In this document: piece after piece, positions 30,837 through 37,536 of the stretch
Numbering within the stretch: the stretch's first letter is position 1
Layout of the letters: each line of letters opens with the position of its first letter
IMG/VR virus record: IMGVR_UViG_3300042882_000576
Span: 1 to 38,225 of that record
DNA: 38,225 nucleotides
Strand: one strand, 5' to 3'
DNA from: a virus
Made by a program: the position numbers and the translations under genes
Notes under the pieces: model-generated
Told to the model about the DNA's origin: nothing
The model's input: the letters and a program-made list of their open reading frames with translations, nothing else
Databases searched by the model: none

Positions 30837-31723
30837 GCTGCCACTGCGTCAAACAGAGTTGCGGCGCTGGCCTCCACGTCGCCCAGAGTGCGGCAAGCCT
30901 GATTAAAGTATTCGGGCTTCAACTCTACGCCGATAAATCGACGCTTCGCCTTGAGTGAGCAATAGCCCTCGCTGCCTATGCCCATAAACGGGCTCAGGAC
31001 CACATCGCCTGGGTTGGACCACATGACCAGCGCCCGGTCGATCACGTCAAGCTGCAGCGGGCAAAGGTGGCGCTCGTCGTTGGCATTGCGCGCGGCCTTC
31101 ACGTTCAGAACGCGCGTCTGGTTGACACTCATCCATACCGGCGACGCCCATTCCTGCCACTGATCCAGCGGGAAATTCTCTGGCGTGTGATTGATTGGCT
31201 CGGCATTGTCGCCCGGCTTGACGAACGTCATCAGATAGTCCGGCATACCTCCTCGGCTTTTGGCGCTGTCCTTCTGCAACTGCTTGTAAAGCAGGCCGAC
31301 GTGCTTCGTGCGCGTCATCTCGACTACCGGGCATTTCCAGATCGTGCGGCGCGAGTGCAGTATCCACCCGGCATCCTCGTGGATGCGGATGATGTCTCCG
31401 CTGAAATCCTTGATCCCGACCGCGCCGTCCTTCCACTTGGTTAGCGGCAGGTCGGAGCAATGCACCGCAGTCAACCGGCCGGGCTTGGTCACGCGCAGCT
31501 TCTCGCGGACCAGAAACGCATACTGGTCACGAAACTGCTCGTCAGTGCTGTTGCCCATGTCGGATATGCTTTCCGAGTACACGAACAGGGAGCCGAACGG
31601 CGGCGAGTAAACAGAAAAGCCGACGCTGTTGTCCGGCAACTGGCCGACCACGTCGACACAATCACCATGATACGCGGCGAACCTGTCGCCGTGCTTCTCG
31701 TTCAGGCAGCGGATCGTAGCCAT
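30833..31723 (-). CDS. DNA methyltransferase, beta-type (N4/N6)
   Basis: A 296-residue enzyme. Catalytic motif IV is SPPF (40-43) near the N-terminus, and the AdoMet-binding motif I FMGIGSEG (246-253) is near the C-terminus with VGVEL-like IGVELKPEY after it. This order defines the beta class of DNA methyltransferases (PF01555 type), and SPPF/SPPY is frequent among N4-cytosine enzymes, though N6-adenine cannot be excluded. It overlaps the helicase gene by 22 bp. No restriction endonuclease motif is present beside it. It may protect phage DNA from host restriction. The recognition sequence is unknown. Confidence 0.88.
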   Translation of the reverse strand: MATIRCLNEKHGDRFAAYHGDCVDVVGQLPDNSVGFSVYSPPFGSLFVYSESISDMGNSTDEQFRDQYAFLVREKLRVTKPGRLTAVHCSDLPLTKWKDGAVGIKDFSGDIIRIHEDAGWILHSRRTIWKCPVVEMTRTKHVGLLYKQLQKDSAKSRGGMPDYLMTFVKPGDNAEPINHTPENFPLDQWQEWASPVWMSVNQTRVLNVKAARNANDERHLCPLQLDVIDRALVMWSNPGDVVLSPFMGIGSEGYCSLKAKRRFIGVELKPEYFNQACRTLGDVEASAATLFDAVAA

Positions 31724-33117
31724 GCCGGTGTCCTCCCCTCATGCTTCGGCTGATATTCAACAAGGCGGCGCGTGGCTTGTGTCGTGGCGCGCTTCATCGC
31801 GGCGGCCATCGCGCGCTTCATGCTGGCGTGTTCGTCGGCCTTCCGGTCGATCACGCGCCCGATCTGATCCTCGCCTTCAGCGACAATGATATGGGCCTCG
31901 ACGGTCTTGGTTTGGCCGAAGCGCCAGCACCTGCGCACTGCCTGATACCAAGCCTCGTAGCTGAAGCTGCGGCCCACAAAGGCCATCCTGGCGCAATGCT
32001 GCCAGTTGAGCCCCATGCCAGCCACGCTGGGCTTCGTAATGATGACGCGGGCTGATCCGTCCGCGAACGCCGCGAGGTTTTCTTCCTTGCGCTCGATCGG
32101 CATGGAACCGCGTACCTCGATCGCATCGGGGATGCGCTGGGCGATGGCGTCTGCCTCATAGTCCGTGTCGCACCAGACGACCCACGGCTGAGTGCTGGTA
32201 TCGACCAGCCGCGCCGCCTCATCCGCTCGTGCGGATGCCGTCTGCCTCTTCGTGGCGTGCATCGACGTGGCGGACATTTCCATCGCGAACAGGCTGCCGT
32301 CCATCGGCTTTACTTCGCCATACGCTGCCTTATGCCGAATGATCTTTAATTCCGGCAGGACGTAGCGCGCGCCGTCAAATCCCAGATCGTCCGGCGACTG
32401 TGCCATCCTCGACCAAGACGCCATCCATTCCCAAAAGGAATTCTCTGCGTGCTTCTTCAAGCGCCACGTCTGCGACGCAGTTGAGGCGTCGTTGATGAAG
32501 AAGCGGGACAGCATTTCGTTCCCGTTCATCGCGCCGAGGAATTCGGACTGCTGGCCCAGCTCCATGTGATCGTTAGGCGCCGGGGTCGCAGTCGCGGCCA
32601 TCTTGAACCGATGATCTCGGAAGGTCTCAATCAGCGCGCGGGTCGTCTTGCCGCTGAAGTTCTTGAGAATGCTCGCTTCGTCTAGTGACACCACTCCGAA
32701 CGCATCCGGCTCGATCCGGTCCAGCCGGTCATAGTTGCAGATGTTGATGCCGGCGCGTGCTTCCGACTGGTCGCGGATAACGCGGGCGTCGTAGCCTCGG
32801 GCGTGCGCCTCACGCTCCATCTGCCGGGCGACCGCAAGCGGCGTCAGGATCAGCGCGCGGCCATTGCTGGCCCGCATCGCCTTATCTGCCCACTCAAGCT
32901 GGCAGAACGTCTTGCCTAATCCTGTGTCTAGATAGAGCCCGCACCTTCCCTGCCGTAGCGCGAACTCGACGCACGCGGCCTGGAAGTCGAACAGCCCCGC
33001 ATTAAGTGCTGACGGCTCAATCCCTGTCGCATGAGCGCGCGGGCGCTTGGCCGCGAGAAACGCCTGATACTCGGGTTTCATTCCCCGTCCCTCTGCCTCG
33101 GCTTCGCGGGTGGTCAT
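31702..33117 (-). CDS. SNF2/SF2-type DNA helicase
   Basis: A 471-residue helicase. Motif I DTGLGKT (64-70), motif II LDEAS (145-149), motif III TATP (176-179), and late motifs VIITKPSVAGMGLNWQ (358-373) and QAVRRCWRFGQTKTVEAHII (392-411), with the Arg pair of motif VI, are all visible. Such SNF2-like proteins occur in phages next to DNA methyltransferases and may unwind or remodel DNA during replication or help against restriction. The C-terminal tail is basic (MKRAMAAAMKRATTQATRR). Start and end overlap the GapR-like gene (ATGA) and the methyltransferase. Confidence 0.9.
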   Translation of the reverse strand: MTTREAEAEGRGMKPEYQAFLAAKRPRAHATGIEPSALNAGLFDFQAACVEFALRQGRCGLYLDTGLGKTFCQLEWADKAMRASNGRALILTPLAVARQMEREAHARGYDARVIRDQSEARAGINICNYDRLDRIEPDAFGVVSLDEASILKNFSGKTTRALIETFRDHRFKMAATATPAPNDHMELGQQSEFLGAMNGNEMLSRFFINDASTASQTWRLKKHAENSFWEWMASWSRMAQSPDDLGFDGARYVLPELKIIRHKAAYGEVKPMDGSLFAMEMSATSMHATKRQTASARADEAARLVDTSTQPWVVWCDTDYEADAIAQRIPDAIEVRGSMPIERKEENLAAFADGSARVIITKPSVAGMGLNWQHCARMAFVGRSFSYEAWYQAVRRCWRFGQTKTVEAHIIVAEGEDQIGRVIDRKADEHASMKRAMAAAMKRATTQATRRLVEYQPKHEGRTPAWLRSAA

Positions 33118-33836
33118 GGGCGGAGGCTCCGGTTGGCGGGGGAAGGGCCTCGGAGGTGAGCGGGAATCTCCAGATCATCTTCAGGGGGTGCTACGCGGCC
33201 CGAAGACGGGCCTCCCGCGCCGACCCCCGTTGCTGCAGCCACCTCGTCATCAGTCTCAAAGACCGGCTCGCCGACCGATGGGGTGGCGGGGGCTTCGTCT
33301 GTGCAAGAGTCTGGAGGGGCGACACGCGCCACCTCCTCGCCCTGGGTTTTTAGCCCTGCGTCATTGTCGCCTCCTACGTTAGAGACGGCCGTTTTGGGAC
33401 CGTCGCCGGGAACTGCTGTCTCTGTAATTCCGTCGTCGCCGTCTTCCGGCTTGGGACCGGCCGGCTGGGACACCTCTGGGACAGATAAAGCCCTGTGAAT
33501 GCTGGATTTTGAGAGGCCGGTTACGCGTCCCGCTTCTCTCAGGGACAGCCCGCCGCGCACGAGGCCAACGGCGGTGTCCAGCGCGTGCTGGTACACGTCG
33601 CGCAGCGTGTCGCGCTCGGCACGGTCCGAGGCTTCCATGCGGCGCTCCTGCACCACCCAGCGCACGGTTTTCACGTCGTACCCGACGCCCTTCGCCTCGG
33701 CGTAGATGTCGCGGATGTCGCCGCAGATGGCCTTGCGCTCCGCTTCCATCTTCTCGATGCGCTCGACAAAGGACTTGAGGCGCTCGCCGTGGATAGGACC
33801 GGCTTTCGTGGTCTTGCTGTTGTGTCCGATGGTCAT
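33114..33836 (-). CDS. GapR-like (DUF2312) DNA-binding protein fused to HTH
   Basis: A 240-residue protein in three parts. Residues about 15-88 (GERLKSFVERIEKMEAERKA, DIRDIYAEAKGVGYDVKTVR and on to YQHAL) match the GapR family, an alphaproteobacterial protein that clamps overtwisted DNA ahead of replication and transcription. Residues about 94-117 (RGGLSLREAGRVTGLSKSSI) are a Hin-like helix-turn-helix. The last 120 are acidic, Pro/Gly-rich and probably disordered. It is coupled to the helicase (ATGA). GapR itself is about 90 residues, so the HTH and tail are additions. A role in phage replication or topology is inferred. Confidence 0.82.
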   Translation of the reverse strand: MTIGHNSKTTKAGPIHGERLKSFVERIEKMEAERKAICGDIRDIYAEAKGVGYDVKTVRWVVQERRMEASDRAERDTLRDVYQHALDTAVGLVRGGLSLREAGRVTGLSKSSIHRALSVPEVSQPAGPKPEDGDDGITETAVPGDGPKTAVSNVGGDNDAGLKTQGEEVARVAPPDSCTDEAPATPSVGEPVFETDDEVAAATGVGAGGPSSGRVAPPEDDLEIPAHLRGPSPANRSLRP

Positions 33837-33837
33837 G

Positions 33838-34239
33838 TCAGCGCGCCTTCGCTTTGCGCTTCAGCGCCTTGACCTGTGAAGCGGTAAGCGTGAGGCCGGC
33901 GGCCTCCTTGCTGTTCAGAATGTCGCGAGCGGCCTCAGCAATCTTCGCCGTCGCGCGTCGCGCCTCTTCAGCTTTCACAAGGGCCACGGTGGCGCCCTTG
34001 CTAATCACGCCAAGCGCGATGGCGTCGCGCACAAGATTGATCCGACCTCCCCAGCGACTGCCGAAGTACCACCTCCCGGATGGCGCCCGCGTCGAGAACA
34101 TCTTCCCCGCGTCCGTGACGTATGACACCTGGATGCCGTCGTAGATGACTTTCTTGGCGAGGTGTGGCTTCCCGTCCTCCGGGGCCTTGTAACAATCGAA
34201 GGACTCGGCGCCGACCACGAACGTTGAATAGCTGCTCAT
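33838..34239 (-). CDS. Hypothetical early protein, 133 aa
   Basis: A 133-residue protein: an N-terminal beta-type part (STFVVGAESFDCYKAPEDGK, then PSGRWYFGSRWGGRINLVRD) and a C-terminal Ala/Lys-rich helix (ATVALVKAEEARRATAKIAE, KALKRKAKAR) of basic charge. The ATG has GGAG upstream. The stop is followed after one base by the GapR-like ATG, which suggests a common transcript. No family name is certain; the basic tail might bind DNA. Confidence 0.6.
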   Translation of the reverse strand: MSSYSTFVVGAESFDCYKAPEDGKPHLAKKVIYDGIQVSYVTDAGKMFSTRAPSGRWYFGSRWGGRINLVRDAIALGVISKGATVALVKAEEARRATAKIAEAARDILNSKEAAGLTLTASQVKALKRKAKAR

Positions 34240-34307
34240 ACGAAGGACTCCCTATCTGCAGGCGGTCGGTTGGTGCGATAGCGGCGTCTTCGCCGCGCGT
34301 AGCCTGT

Positions 34308-34505
34308 TCATGGCGTCGTCCCTGCGTCGGTCAAAGCCTGGTCAACAGCGGCGGAGATTTCGAGATCGGAGAAGCCGAGGCGTTCCGCGATGTCTGCCAA
34401 AACGGCGCGGGTCGCTGGGCGATTTCCCACCGGGCAGAGCGGATACTCGCGCTCCATTTCCAAACAGACTCGGGCGTGTTCGGCGAGTTTGGCGGCGCGG
34501 TCCAT
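34308..34505 (-). CDS. 65-aa early protein, unknown
   Basis: A 65-residue helical protein (MDRAAKLAEHARVCLEMERE, then RAVLADIAERLGFSDLEISA). The ATG at 34505 overlaps the TGA of the 47-residue membrane gene by one base (TGATG) and has AAGGGGGG at a suitable distance; ATG 34511 and GTG 34508 lie too close to that site. No motif was recognised. It is followed by 68 bp without a gene, in which only a short GC-rich inverted repeat is seen. Confidence 0.6.
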   Translation of the reverse strand: MDRAAKLAEHARVCLEMEREYPLCPVGNRPATRAVLADIAERLGFSDLEISAAVDQALTDAGTTP

Positions 34506-34648
34506 CACCATCCCCCCTTGGCTACACGGACAACGCCCGAAAGGATGAGGACCACCAAGAGGGTGAACATTCCGCCCAGCACCGCCAGAGCCGGAACCCA
34601 CAGGGGGATCAAGGCGGCGAGAATCCAGAAGGTGAGAGGTTCCATCAT
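34505..34648 (-). CDS. 47-aa membrane protein with two hydrophobic segments
   Basis: A short gene read from ATG at 34648 (or the next codon, also ATG) to TGA at 34507-34505. The product has two hydrophobic runs: FWILAALIPLWVPALAVLGG (about 7-26) and MFTLLVVLILSGVV (27-40), then VAKGGW. The ribosome site AAGGGAGGG lies directly upstream, its start overlaps the end of the preceding reading frame (ATGA) and its end overlaps the next start (TGATG). A hairpin-type small membrane peptide in the early region could act on host membrane enzymes or superinfection. No family is known. Confidence 0.65.
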   Translation of the reverse strand: MMEPLTFWILAALIPLWVPALAVLGGMFTLLVVLILSGVVRVAKGGW

Positions 34649-34761
34649 CGCCCTCCCTTAAAGCCCATCAGGACGCTGGCCCGGTCGCGCCAGGATTTGA
34701 CGAGTGCGATCCGCTCTCGGATTCGGCGCTCCTCCCTCTCCGCTCGGGCCATCAGCCGCAT
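34645..34761 (-). other. Out-of-frame continuation of the 136-aa gene (38 codons)
   Basis: In a second frame, 34761-34645 reads a well-formed charged helix (MARAEREERRIRERIALVKS) ending at a TGA that overlaps the ATG of the membrane gene (ATGA). At the same place the main frame turns into a Gly/Pro/Ala-rich run that looks non-native. Either this is a separate nested gene without a clear ribosome site, or the real protein shifts frame around 34760-34790, or the sequence has an error there. Confidence 0.4.
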
Positions 34762-35068
34762 CGCCGTGCGATCGGGCGAGAGCCTGAAGATCTTCCTCGA
34801 TGCGACGGTCAAGGTTTTCGACCCGCGCGCGAAACTGCGCTTCAATGCTGAGATATTCATCTGCTGAGAGCCTGATTTGTTCGCCAGAGAGGATTGCCCG
34901 AACGCGGCGGGCATTGAGGCCGACCTTTCTGGCGAGCTTGTTTCGCCAGTGGTCTTTGGTGTCGTCCCACTGCCTTGGGCCGCCAAGGGCGACCAACATG
35001 GGACGGACGCGATCAAGCGCGGCAGACATTGCCGAGCCCTTGGCAGGCTTTGACGACTTTGTGGTCAT
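34658..35068 (-). CDS. Hypothetical early protein with DNA-binding-type helices
   Basis: A 136-residue protein from the ATG at 35068 (GAGG six bases upstream); ATG 35029 with AAGGG is an alternative. MSAALDRVRPMLVALGGPRQ and KLARKVGLNARRVRAILSGE form a helix-turn-helix-like region (about residues 45-65), and LSADEYLSIEAQFRARVENL a following helix. Proteins of this look are frequent in phages of Rhizobiales-like hosts, with unknown function. The last 35 residues look out of frame. Confidence 0.55.
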   Translation of the reverse strand: MTTKSSKPAKGSAMSAALDRVRPMLVALGGPRQWDDTKDHWRNKLARKVGLNARRVRAILSGEQIRLSADEYLSIEAQFRARVENLDRRIEEDLQALARSHGDAADGPSGEGGAPNPRADRTRQILARPGQRPDGL

Positions 35069-35369
35069 GTCTTCCCTCATGGTTAAAACCATGAAAAGCC
35101 AAGCCACCACTTGGACGCCGATAGGTGAAGTTCTGCGCAGGGTCGCCGCCAAGCTCGCTGCGCAGAGAGATAAAAGAGCGGTCGCGCCGGAGATACTCGA
35201 CAGCGCGACCGCAGTTGTCCCCGGTCAGGGAGTAGGAAGCGGCGCCCCAAGGAGCCGCACCGGGGATACGAATAGGGGCGGCCTCGACCGACCCAATCTT
35301 ACGGTCGAGGCCGTTGCCAACCGTGTTCGGAGCGCTATGCACGGTGGCGGGGGAAAGTGACGCGCTCAT
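35013..35369 (-). CDS. Possible early protein, 118 aa, unknown
   Basis: An open frame of 118 residues whose ATG at 35369 overlaps the TGA of the upstream gene (ATGA), the coupling seen throughout this operon. The codons carry G or C at most third positions in the first two thirds. Composition is otherwise unremarkable (PIRIPGAAPWGAASYSLTGD, RSFISLRSELGGDPAQ). It overlaps the next gene's preferred start by 56 bases. An opposite-strand open frame covers 35094-35360 and cannot be fully excluded. No family is known; support is the start overlap only. Confidence 0.4.
   Translation of the reverse strand: MSASLSPATVHSAPNTVGNGLDRKIGSVEAAPIRIPGAAPWGAASYSLTGDNCGRAVEYLRRDRSFISLRSELGGDPAQNFTYRRPSGGLAFHGFNHEGRHDHKVVKACQGLGNVCRA
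35078..35093. promoter_or_regulatory. Inverted repeat near an early gene start
   Basis: CATGGTT (35078-35084) and AACCATG (35087-35093) are exact inverse complements separated by AA. The repeat is just upstream of the 35068 start and overlaps the end of the 118-residue open frame. It has the size of a dimeric repressor site. A second copy elsewhere in the window was not found, so its use as an operator is uncertain. Confidence 0.3.
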
Positions 35370-35812
35370 CGCAGCGACTCATCGTAGGCAGCCGGGCGAC
35401 CAAGGCCGCCATTGCGGAGCTTGTGGTATATCCGCAACTGGTCCTTGGTCAGATTGTCGATCAGCCGTTCGCCAGGCATGCGCCCTTTGTGAACACGGCG
35501 CGGCCAGTCGTGAATCCTCACCAACCGATAGAGGTACGTGAGCGGCATGTTGAATCGGTCAGAAATGTCGCGCGCGTTCTGGCTGGTGTCTGCGTAGGCA
35601 AGCCGAATCTGCTCCAGCCGCTCGCCCTTCCAGGACTTGTAGCGACGCGCGGGGGGTGGCCCTGCAAGCCAACGGTCCGGAATGACATCTTGGATCAATT
35701 GTTGCGATACATCGACCACGGCGCAGGCGTCCGCGTACTTCAGGCCCGCGATCATCAGACCGCAGAAACCGGCGCGCTGGGCATTCGTGATGCGGTAAGT
35801 TTTCTGGGGCAC
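35366..35812 (-). CDS. Double helix-turn-helix regulator-type protein
   Basis: A 148-residue protein from the GTG at 35812. Two helix-turn-helix-like segments are seen: about 7-45 (TNAQRAGFCGLMIAGLKYAD, ACAVVDVSQQLIQDVI) and about 68-103 (RLEQIRLAYADTSQNARDIS, DRFNMPLTYLYRLVRIHDWP), which resembles homeodomain-like or GcrA-like DNA binding. It starts directly before the stop TAA of the LexA-type gene (TAA, GTG). It is probably an early regulator. The C-terminal part has a short helix KDQLRIYHKLRNGG. Confidence 0.6.
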   Translation of the reverse strand: MPQKTYRITNAQRAGFCGLMIAGLKYADACAVVDVSQQLIQDVIPDRWLAGPPPARRYKSWKGERLEQIRLAYADTSQNARDISDRFNMPLTYLYRLVRIHDWPRRVHKGRMPGERLIDNLTKDQLRIYHKLRNGGLGRPAAYDESLR

Positions 35813-36181
35813 TTACGCGTTTCCTTCGACTTCAAGGAACAGGGCCGTCACCTGCTGGGCACAGTCGCAGAGCGCCGCAATGGCGACTTCCGGGCCTTCC
35901 TGAACACACAGGCGCGCGACGATGTCTTTAAGGTCTTGCGCCGTGACGGGGCGTTGAGGCCGTCCATTAGGACCAGCAATCACGCGGATCGCCCTCGCCC
36001 TGCCAGGGATGCGCTCGACGTATCCGCGCTCCTCAAGGCAGACGATCAAGCGGTGAATGCCGCACTTGGACTTAAGGCCCATCGCCCCGCGCATTTCGTC
36101 ATACGACGGCGATATATCCACACCCTCTTCCTGACGGGCGTAAAGATAGCGGAGCAATTCGGCTTGCTTGGGTGTGAGCAT
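35813..36181 (-). CDS. LexA-type winged-helix protein without peptidase
   Basis: A 122-residue protein. LTPKQAELLRYLYARQEEGV, ISPSYDEMRGAMGLKSKCGI and HRLIVCLEERGYVERIPGRA (2-62) match the LexA N-terminal DNA-binding domain almost motif for motif. Instead of the S24 peptidase, a short helical domain follows (TAQDLKDIVARLCVQEGPEV, 80-99). It would therefore be a LexA-like DNA binder that cannot self-cleave. It starts at the ATG next to the TAG of the 57-residue gene. It may bind SOS-type or phage operators and so influence lysogeny or the host SOS response. Confidence 0.8.
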   Translation of the reverse strand: MLTPKQAELLRYLYARQEEGVDISPSYDEMRGAMGLKSKCGIHRLIVCLEERGYVERIPGRARAIRVIAGPNGRPQRPVTAQDLKDIVARLCVQEGPEVAIAALCDCAQQVTALFLEVEGNA

Positions 36182-36355
36182 CTAGGCCCCCATCTCGTCA
36201 AAGTCTGGATTGACTTGCCAAGCCGACGGCGCGTTGGGACGGCGGAAGCCTTGCCGTCTCCGCAATTCCATCAGGGCTTGCAGGCGGCGGCGCTCGGCGT
36301 CCGTCAGTTCCCGGCGCTGGACCGGATCACAGGCGTCGGACCAATCGTCGGTCAT
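36182..36355 (-). CDS. 57-aa early protein, unknown
   Basis: A 57-residue, charged protein (MTDDWSDACDPVQRRELTDA, ERRRLQALMELRRRQGFRRP) with a basic middle helix and a C-terminal WQVNPDFDEMGA. The ATG at 36355 overlaps the TGA of the 26-residue membrane peptide (ATGA); the frame upstream to 36529 is not coding. No function is known. It belongs to the cluster of small genes behind the Cro-like gene. Confidence 0.6.
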   Translation of the reverse strand: MTDDWSDACDPVQRRELTDAERRRLQALMELRRRQGFRRPNAPSAWQVNPDFDEMGA

Positions 36356-36432
36356 TTCGTCACCATGCGAACCAGAGCCCACATCAGGACGGCAAAGGCG
36401 ACTAACGCGGCGAGTTCGGGGAGGTGGGTCAT
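36352..36432 (-). CDS. 26-aa single-span membrane peptide
   Basis: A tiny gene, ATG at 36432 to TGA at 36354-36352. The peptide MTHLPELAALVAFAVLMWAL plus VRMVTK is one transmembrane helix with a positive end. The start overlaps the TGA of the Cro-like gene and the stop overlaps the ATG of the 57-residue gene, both as ATGA. Overlaps on both sides strongly suggest a translated gene despite its size. Function unknown; small membrane peptides in phage immunity regions can modulate host proteins. Confidence 0.6.
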   Translation of the reverse strand: MTHLPELAALVAFAVLMWALVRMVTK

Positions 36433-36656
36433 GCGGCAACCCTCCGCGTGCGCTTAGGGGCCAGCCCAAAGTAATCCGGACGAAGGTCGTAACGAGTGAC
36501 CCTGCCCTCCGTCTTTTGCTCAAGCTCAATGGCGCGATCAGGTGGAACCGTTTTCCACTGACTGACAGCGGATTCGGTAATGCCCAGCAGCTTTGCTAGA
36601 TCAACGTTTTTGCCGCCTGCGGCCTTGCGCGCGATGTCGAGAGGGGTGTCGCTCAT
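36429..36656 (-). CDS. Cro-like repressor (YdaS-type HTH)
   Basis: A 75-residue DNA-binding protein: DIARKAAGGKNVDLAKLLGI, TESAVSQWKTVPPDRAIELE (7-46) is the helix-turn-helix typical of YdaS/Cro-like phage regulators. The C-terminal end is short and basic. It is the first gene of the leftward operon and is divergent from the S24 repressor, with 81 bp between the two starts. By analogy with lambda it would counteract the repressor and let the early leftward genes be expressed. Confidence 0.85.
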   Translation of the reverse strand: MSDTPLDIARKAAGGKNVDLAKLLGITESAVSQWKTVPPDRAIELEQKTEGRVTRYDLRPDYFGLAPKRTRRVAA

Positions 36657-36737
36657 GTGGCGACTTTAGCATTGCTACAGTCTTAAGCAAGCAAAACTTT
36701 AGTGGAGATTCAGGTGTCAGATTAGGACAACTTAACA
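36657..36737. promoter_or_regulatory. Divergent cro/cI control region with CTTAAG-type sites
   Basis: This 81-bp gap contains CTTTAG at 36664-36669, CTTAAG at 36682-36687 and CTTTAG at 36697-36702, all within the sequence ACTTTAG-N-TCTTAAGC-N-ACTTTAG. These sites, 18 and 15 bp apart, resemble an operator triplet for the two divergent regulators. A weak cro promoter may be TTGCTT (36685-36690, minus strand) with TAAAGT 16 bp on, close to the start codon. The cI promoter is not clear. Confidence 0.6.
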
Positions 36738-37424
36738 ATGGGCATTGGTAAGCGTATTGAGGCGGCGATGATCGCGGCTCGAAAGAAGCCGGTCGACATT
36801 GCGCGGCATTTCAAGATTTCCGAATCGGCCGTGTCTCAATGGTTTTCAAAGGACACCGGGCCAAAGGCTACGCGCCTCGTTGATCTGGCCCGCTTTCTGA
36901 ACACGACCGTCGAAGCCCTTATGCGGGAGAACGCTCCTGAGCCTACGCAAAGCAGCTTCCTTCCGCTTCCGCCTACGTCCCCCGCGCCAATCAAAGCCGA
37001 ACAGGAAGAAACATCGACTGAAACCGGCCCCCCCATTCCCGTCTGGGCAAGCGCGGCGGCGGGCGATGGCGACGGATCGATGATCCTCACGTCGGAGCCG
37101 ATTGATTGGATAAAAAGGACGGAACGGACGGCTCGAGTAAAGGACCCGTTTGCGTTCCATATTGTGGGCGACTCGATGTTGGAACGCCTGGCCCCAGGCG
37201 ATCAGGTCATTGTGAGTACAGCCCTACCCCTTCTCCCCATGACGGATTGCGTCTTCATCCATACCGCCAGCGACGGTATGATATATGCTCTTGTAAAGCG
37301 GCTTTTGCGGGCAAACGGGGATGCTTGGAAAGTGCGCCAACTCAATCCCCATCGGGATTTTGAGTTGAACCGTCGCAGGTGGTCGAAAGTCTATCGCATC
37401 GCTGAAATTCGCCCCCGGATGTAG
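36738..37424 (+). CDS. CI-like phage repressor with S24 self-cleavage domain
   Basis: A 228-residue repressor. The N-terminal HTH (MGIGKRIEAAMIAARKKPVD, IARHFKISESAVSQWFSKDT, 1-40) is followed by a linker (65-100) and a LexA/UmuD-type peptidase domain: cleavage site Ala108-Gly109, catalytic Ser146 (VGDSMLERL) and Lys187 (YALVKRLL). DNA damage with RecA would trigger cleavage and induction, so the phage is probably SOS-inducible. The gene runs opposite to the Cro-like gene with AGGA ahead of the ATG. It ends near the right-hand group of CTTAAG sites. Confidence 0.93.
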   Translation: MGIGKRIEAAMIAARKKPVDIARHFKISESAVSQWFSKDTGPKATRLVDLARFLNTTVEALMRENAPEPTQSSFLPLPPTSPAPIKAEQEETSTETGPPIPVWASAAAGDGDGSMILTSEPIDWIKRTERTARVKDPFAFHIVGDSMLERLAPGDQVIVSTALPLLPMTDCVFIHTASDGMIYALVKRLLRANGDAWKVRQLNPHRDFELNRRRWSKVYRIAEIRPRM

Positions 37425-37440
37425 TGCGACTAGACGGCGC

Positions 37441-37490
37441 GCTTAAGCATTTTGACCGATGACTTAAGTTTCGCTTGACCGTAACTTAAG
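37441..37490. promoter_or_regulatory. Right-hand operator-like triplet of CTTAAG sites
   Basis: CTTAAG occurs at 37442-37447, 37463-37468 and 37485-37490, spaced 21 and 22 bp (two helical turns). Two of the units are longer direct repeats: TTGACCGATGACTTAAG at 37452-37468 and TTGACCGTAACTTAAG at 37475-37490. The third lies inside the predicted promoter. The same motif lies between cro and cI, so these are probably repressor or Cro sites that control the rightward operon with int. Confidence 0.65.
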
Positions 37491-37503
37491 GTCCTCTTAT
37501 CTT
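37475..37503 (+). promoter_or_regulatory. Sigma-70-type promoter of the rightward operon
   Basis: TTGACC (37475-37480) is a 5/6 match to the -35 box, then 17 bp, then TATCTT (37498-37503), a 4/6 match to the -10 box. The CTTAAG site at 37485-37490 lies in the spacer, where a bound repressor would block RNA polymerase. The first gene starts at 37537 with GGAGAG as ribosome site. Confidence 0.65.
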
Positions 37504-37536
37504 CCCTCTCAGGCACACAGCCGGAGAGAGGACAGC

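Noticed and set aside
35094-35360. + strand open frame (starts MKSQATTWTPIGEVLRRVAA)
   Set aside because: It reads plausibly for 30 residues but has no good ribosome site and would be an isolated + gene in the leftward operon; the minus frame has an ATGA-coupled start. Neither is certain.
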